64,000 nucleotides of DNA, taken from positions 2,115,550 to 2,179,549 of the forward strand of contig JAQFVV010000150.1 of NCBI GenBank assembly GCA_028023455.1. Direction: 5' to 3'. The DNA comes from Epiperipatus broadwayi (lineage: Eukaryota; Onychophora; Udeonychophora; Euonychophora; Peripatidae). The notes under the pieces are model-generated. The model was not told the DNA's origin. It did no database searches and saw only the letters and a program-made list of their open reading frames with translations. The position numbers and the translations under genes are program-made. Position 1 is the stretch's first letter; each line of letters opens with the position of its first letter. This document shows, piece after piece, positions 58,396-64,000 of the stretch.

Positions 58396-60129
58396 TATAT
58401 AATTAGCATAGTTCAGATGAGGAATGACAAACACAAAATTATTAACAACACATAATAACTTTAATGAAAGAATAGTATTATATGATAATAATGATAAAAA
58501 AAATTATTTACATATTTACAATTAAGAAAATTATATGGTAATCACTCGTGAGAAAAAAAAGTCTTTGTAACTTACAATATCTTTAAGGAATATATATTAA
58601 GGCTATAACCTTAAGACTATGCACCTCTATAAATCTAAACATAAGATTAATGACTTTATAAGACAAGAGGATAAGTACAGAATGCTCAATTGATTTACTT
58701 TGACATCATTGTGATCTCACGTGTACATTTTGTATCCATAAATAAGAAAACATTATATCATTGAATTTTGATGTTTTCTGGCAATATAAGATTTTAGCTT
58801 CTTTTGGTTTCTTCCGGGGTAGTTTCTTATGAGAATTTCCATTGCAGTTTTCTTTTGAGCTTTTAAAATAAGTAGATTCACATGTTAATCATAGAAATAT
58901 ATTTCCATGGAATAATAACTTTAAATGACTAGTTTTCTTTCTTTAGCAATAAATGTTACATATTTCTTCAGCTTTCAATAATGATAAATAGATTAACAGA
59001 ATCAAGATTAAATTTTAAGGTGTATTGTTTGTCTACAGCTTTTTATTCAGCTATATTACTGGAAATTTCAGGGAAAACATCTTGGGGGGGGGGGTTCTAT
59101 TCCATCAAATACATGATATAGCTTAAAATTTGTATAAAATGTCACTGAAACACCATGGTTAAGTGTATTACAATTCTTTTCCTGGTTGCTTGAAAAGCAG
59201 ATAAATTTTGAAAGGTTCTGTTGGTTATCATAAGAACATTTTTGTATTAAAAAGAAAAAATATACTTTATTTTTAAAATAATAAAGTAGTAACACATTTT
59301 ATTTTTATACTTTTATTTTTAACATTAAAAAAAAAACTTTTAAAATGTATTCTATATACATGATTTTAATATTTGTAATACATAATAACAATAAATATTC
59401 GCATTAAAGCAGTGTCTATAACTTCAGATGTGACGGTTACAATATATATACTTAATTCATCTTTGATCACCATAATTTTTTTTTTACTTTAAAGTTATCT
59501 GAGCCTAAAGAATATTAAAAGCAGTTCTGATATGGGGAAATGTTCTTAACCAATATGCATTAGTAATGTGAATTTATTTTACTTTTTAATATTCCAATCC
59601 TAAACATTATTTTTAATTCGGATTCCCAACACAAAACCTAATATTAAGTGAGATTATTAAAATAAGTTGTAATCATTTACCATTTGCAATTTTTGTTTTT
59701 ATTTCAAGGAAGAAAGATCATAAATACATTATTGTCAAAAAACTGATATATAAATGACTGCATTAATTGTAGTTTTGGTATTATTTTTATAATCCCTATT
59801 TTTAATCTAAAACAACTTTTAGTGTGGGTTTAAACATAATGACATAGGAATATATAAGTTAGATGCAATCTTTTCATAAGGTTTTATTGTTGACAATAAA
59901 ATTATAAAAGATATAAATGAAATAGGAAATCTAAAATAAAATATCAGATTGTTGTTAAATGGTATTTACAAAAAAAAGTTATTTTAAATTATTTCCTAAA
60001 ATATTATTGACTATTTTTAATGGTATTGAGGAATCAATACTCATAAAAGTGCAAACGTTTTTTACTAATATTGAATGCTGCATATTGAGTACTTTTTATT
60101 TTTATAGTTAAAGAACGGTATGCATTAAA
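58396..60129. other. A+T-rich stretch, nothing recognised
   Basis: A G11 run at about 59083-59094 is the only marked compositional feature. 61926-62837 is likewise empty. Confidence 0.55.
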
Positions 60130-61925
60130 AAGGATTGAATATTTCGAATTTTGTAAAATGGCACCGGAAAAGAGTTGAAAATGATATAAGAGAGTATAAC
60201 TGTGAACTAACAAGGAAAGCTGTAGAAGACAGTAAAAGTCTCAAGAGTGTAAAACAACACTTTGGTATTGGTAGGAAATATCTGCAATAAAAAAAAGATA
60301 AAATTATTACTAAAAAGAGAGATGACATGAAATGGGTAGAAGACCTCTATCAAGAATTATATAGAAGTAAATAACAAGTACCTTTTATATCTACTGTATC
60401 TTGAATTGCTCAGAATTTTGAATAAAGAAGTGATACATGCAATTAAATTTATGAAGAAAGGGAAAGCTCCAGATAATGATGGAATTATAATTGATATATT
60501 AAAATAAGCAGGCAAAGAAATATATATTTTTTTAGCAAAGTTATATACCAAATGTCTAAATGATTAAAGATGTACCAGATGATTGGAAGAATGTAGAATT
60601 AATATTAATATTTAAGAAAGGTGATAAAGAAGATATTAAAAATTACAGACCTCTTAGCCTTTTATCAGTTTTATATAAAATTGTTACCAAGATAATTACA
60701 ACTCATCTACAGAGAACATTGGATTTCCACCAACCAAAAGAACAAGCTGGATTTAAAAGTGGTTTTAGTACAGTAGATCATATCCAGGTGTTGAGAAAAG
60801 TTATAGAAAGGACAAATGAATATGAGTTGCCATTATGCTTTGGATTTGTAGATTATGAAAAGGCATTTGATTCTATAAACATTTCTTCGGGGATTAAAGC
60901 ATTGGATCATCAAGGTATATATAGATCCAGGATATTGTCATATTTTAAAGAATGTTTATAAAAATGCAACAGCGACAATTAAATTACATAATGATACTAG
61001 GAAAGTTAATATTGAGAAGGGTGTAAGATAGGGAGACTCCATATCTCCAAAACTTTTTACAGCAGTGCTGCAAAAAGTATTTTGTGGATTAAAATGGGAA
61101 GTTAAAGTAGTGAAAGTAAACGGAGATCATTTAAATCATTTAGATTTTGCAGATGAAGTAGTTGTCTTTGCAAATAATGCTTTAGACCTGCAGGGAATGT
61201 TGGAGGAGTTATCAAATGAAAGTAGGAAAGTAGGACTAACGATAAATGTTAAAAAGTCTAAAGTAATGTTTAATGGATTTTCTCAAAATATGAAAATAAT
61301 GATTGATTATGATGAGTTAGAAGAAGTTAACAGTTACAAATACCTTTGTCAGATTATTAATACAGCTGTAAACATAACGGATGAAATTAGTCATAGAATT
61401 AAACTTGGTTGGAGGGCTTTTGGTAGAAATAATTTGATACTAAAAGGAAATATGCCTATGTATTTGAAAATGAAGGTTTTTAATAAATGTGTTTTACCAG
61501 TTCTTACTTATGGATCTGAGACTTGGACACTTAATAGAACAGCAATACAGAGATTTCAGACCACTCAAAAAAGTATGGAGAGATGCATGTTGGGAGTAAC
61601 AAGAAGCCATCGAAAATGCAATATATGGGTAAGAGAACAAACAGGTGTTACTGACGTCATTGAAAAAATTAAGAGACTGAAGTGGAGTTGGGCTGGACAT
61701 ATTATTAGAAGAGATGATAATAGATGGACAATTGAAATCTTAAACTGGATTACAAGAGATTGTAAAAGACCTAGAAAGTGACCAAATGTGAGATGGATGG
61801 TTGAAATAAGAAACTGTGCAGAAGTGATGTGGAGAAGAGAAGCTAAAGATCAGAGAAAATGGATTGAACTTGGAGAGATCTTCATCCTGCAGTGGATTGA
61901 TAATGGTTGATGATTATGATGATTT
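60130..61925 (+). pseudogene. RTE-type LINE relic (linker, RT, C-terminal domain)
   Basis: The start resembles the linker after the endonuclease (NFVKWHRKRVENDIREYNCELTR). RT motifs follow: VPDDWKNVELILIFKKGDK, NYRPLSLLSVLYKI, EQAGFKSGFSTVDHIQVLRK and LCFGFVDYEKAFDSI (motif A). After a broken stretch GDSISPKLFTAVLQ gives motif B. LDFADEVVVFA is motif C, where FADD has become FADE, losing a catalytic Asp. The C-terminal half reads INVKKSKVMFNGF, LPVLTYGSETWTLNR, MERCMLGVTRSHR and WSWAGHIIRRDD, typical of arthropod and mollusc RTE elements. The 3' end has GATAATGGTTGATGATTATG, the usual RTE tail. Frameshifts lie near 60380-60560 and 60961-61065. The endonuclease is missing. Confidence 0.88.
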
Positions 61926-62837
61926 ACCTGTTCATTGTACATTACCCTGAAACCATCATTCTCTAGCCAGATACCCAATTCACTAACCAATATTGAATAT
62001 CAAGCTGAACTATGGTAAAACAGCTTCGATCTAAAAAAAAATGTCCAGTATTCATCTTATTTTGACAAAACTTTAAATTATGTGCATAGAAGACAAATAT
62101 GATCATCATTGTGCCTAAACACCTTTAAATATATATTTAGAAATTGTACATTTTGATGATAAATGTATAGAGTAAAGATAAAACGAATATGAAATGATAC
62201 ATTTAATAATGCCGTTTATTATATTAGATATCCAATTAATAATAACTTTTACATAGTATTAAATATTGATTTACAATTTATTTTTGAATAGTACAATAAA
62301 GTTCTTGTGATAGAAGATAAATTATTTTGCCAATAGAAGCTGAGTTTTTAATTTGTAAAAGTATTACAATCTAAAATTGAAATAGAATTCGTCAAGATAA
62401 GATAGTTATATATTAATGGATAATTTTTAGAGTGGAATAAAGCATTGTTATAAGTTAGGTTAAGTTCTGCTTGAATATTGAGTTTTATTAATCCGTTTAA
62501 TATTTAACGTACAAAAAGATAAAAATAAAAAAATCTTATTAAAAATGAATATTTAATAAAAATGAAATGTTCTAAAATTTTATTGAAACTGTCGAAAAGT
62601 GGAAAGAAAAAAAATTACTTTTATTGCCACATTTTAAATGTTAAGATTTCTGAAAAGTTAAAATATGACATTTTTATTTTTAAAATAACCTTTTTCTTTT
62701 AATTTGATATATATTTTTATTTTATATATATATTAAATATTTAATTTTTTTTTACATTATTGACTAAAAATGGACTTTTTCTAATTAGATAAAATATTTA
62801 TTTACTGGTTATTTATTCATATATATATATATAAACC

Positions 62838-62910
62838 TAGTAGTAGAAGATTAGTTTATCCGACTGTCATGCCCTAACAATCCCCTAAGTTCGAATCGCA
62901 GCCGAGAAAG
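62838..62910 (+). other. Possible tRNA-like B-box remnant
   Basis: AGTTCGAATCGC resembles a B box and a GATTAGTTTATCC stretch lies about 40 bp upstream where an A box could be, but no tRNA arms can be folded convincingly. Confidence 0.25.
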
Positions 62911-63255
62911 GACATGTTTTCTATAGGCTTAAAAATTTTCCCCCTGATACCACTATGATAAAAAAAGCAACTTCTTAAATCTACATAATGCAGCACTTGG
63001 AAATAGAGAGCACAATATTACCTTTCACTATTCCTTTATGAGAATTATTGGAGCATACTTTTATCATGGAGTGATTCACTTAAAGGCTGTTTGACTTTTT
63101 CCCTACATAATGTAAATATGTCACTCCATTATTTTGTATGTGTAATTAAGCAATAAACATATAAAACTACAAAGTAATGTATGTATCAAACATATGCCAT
63201 GTTCATAGTTAATTTAATATTAGCGCAAAAATTCACATATTTATAATTTTTGATA

Positions 63256-63368
63256 AGTGTTGGTAGCCGAGAGGTCAGCGCAGTCGCCTTGCAAGCAAGC
63301 AGTTGCTTGCAGACAATTGTTGCAGGTTTCCTTCCCAGTCGATGCTTTGATATATGAAAAAAAAAATT
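63256..63368 (+). mobile_element. tRNA-derived SINE, same family
   Basis: The plus strand begins AGTGTTGGTAGCCGAGAGGT and continues CAGCGCAGTCGCCTTGCAAG. It carries a short internal duplication of the GCAAGCAGTTGC segment, a weak B box (GCAGGTTTCCTTCCC) and ends in TTTGATATATG followed by about ten A. Confidence 0.75.
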
Positions 63369-63779
63369 CCAGTATATACATAAATGGATACTATTAGACA
63401 ATAAACTTATCACATAATCTGCATTATAAACTAGGCTTTATTAATTTTTTTTGGATATCCATCTTATTTTTTATGACCTTCCTACAATCAAAGAGATGAA
63501 AGTAATCCTCTTATAATTCTGTATTTCTGAATCTTGACAAAAGATCGGTTATATATTTGTTCTTAAAAAGATTAGAATCATCTAAGAAGAACGCTACAAT
63601 TCTAAAAATAAAAAAGTCATACTTCATTACATATGAAAATAGTTATGTGGTGAATACATACTAAAATTTAACATCGTAAATTATAAATATGTGAATGTTC
63701 ACATTAGTTTTAAAATGACCATGAATATAAAACAAAAATGCAAAAAGTATGCTTTATGCATACACTAATAAAATATGTT

Positions 63780-64000
63780 ATATTATAATAATAATTTTAT
63801 TAGTCATTCACTAAACTAGAAATAACCCACTTAATGAATATTTCTATAATGTAATTTCCACTACACCACTCTCACGCAAGGTAGGGAGTAATTTCTGTCC
63901 ATTTTTAACACATTGTGAAAATGTGTAATCTTAAACATATGACCAAACTATGTGAAAAAAATATATGATCACAAGATGCACATTTCATCCTGAAACAACA
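63780..64000 (-). repeat. Dispersed repeat family F running into a family A end (cut by the window edge)
   Basis: The family F block is followed by TGCACATTTCATCCTGAAAC, the reverse of the GCATGAAA region of family A, so F and A are parts of one longer element, also seen joined at 1-290. Confidence 0.75.

Noticed and set aside
1-64000. CRISPR arrays, operons, bacterial promoters or terminators
   Set aside because: The window is eukaryotic nuclear DNA; regular repeats are microsatellites, minisatellites or retroelements.

Overview
The window is strongly A+T-rich animal nuclear DNA: long intronic or intergenic stretches without open frames, (TA)n, (TTA)n, (CA)n and (GT)n microsatellites, spliceosomal splice sites, and many decayed retroelements. 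The element set points to an invertebrate metazoan: a GIY-YIG Penelope-like element (PLE), an RTE-type LINE, a LINE whose ORF1 carries an SGNH-hydrolase-like domain, a hAT-type transposon and tRNA-Gly-derived SINEs. I cannot fix the phylum from this sequence. Cnidarian, chelicerate or mollusc origins would all fit.

Only one piece of a probable host gene is supported: a 139-bp internal exon at 16341-16479 (+). It encodes a cysteine-rich segment that resembles the extracellular part of VOPP1/WBP1-type small membrane proteins. The sequence around it reads as intron.

Layout: 1-290 dispersed repeat; 1.6-2.07 kb tandem ~329-bp repeat; 2.8-3.2 kb inverted SINE pair around (TA)n; 5.43-5.90 kb hAT element; 6.65-7.98 kb tandem ~410-bp array with a hammerhead motif in every unit; 7.98-8.30 kb foldback element with a well-formed hammerhead; 10.3-10.7 kb PLE-like relic; 12.9 and 16.1 kb tRNA-Gly SINEs; 15.3 and 32 kb LINE tails; 22.6-24.66 kb PLE on the minus strand, abutting an RTE fragment; 24.9-25.6 kb another LINE tail with poly(A); 33.88-38.45 kb nearly full-length decayed LINE (minus); 39.6, 42.2-43.0 and 48.05-48.53 kb large inverted repeats; 41.15-41.8 kb second locus of the ~328-bp repeat; 43.4-43.97, 46.5-46.9 and 52.1-52.45 kb inverted SINE pairs; 53.1-53.9 kb foldback elements; 54.5-55.05 kb foldback pair; 58.06-58.38 kb second hammerhead foldback; 60.1-61.9 kb RTE relic; 62.8-63.4 kb tRNA-like sequences.

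The most interesting content is the set of self-cleaving-ribozyme-like elements. The 6.65-7.98 kb array has the architecture expected of retrozymes: tandem units of about 401-417 bp, each with a type I hammerhead core with a very short helix III. The two foldback elements (8.1 and 58.2 kb) carry a second, diverged hammerhead. Downstream of it they share the same order of short motifs and hairpins as the array, with compensating stem changes. At least four further repeat families hold hammerhead-like cores, including the 3' end of the PLE, where the core follows a tRNA-like block with good A and B boxes. The window therefore looks like a collection of hammerhead-bearing non-autonomous retroelements next to a plausible partner PLE.
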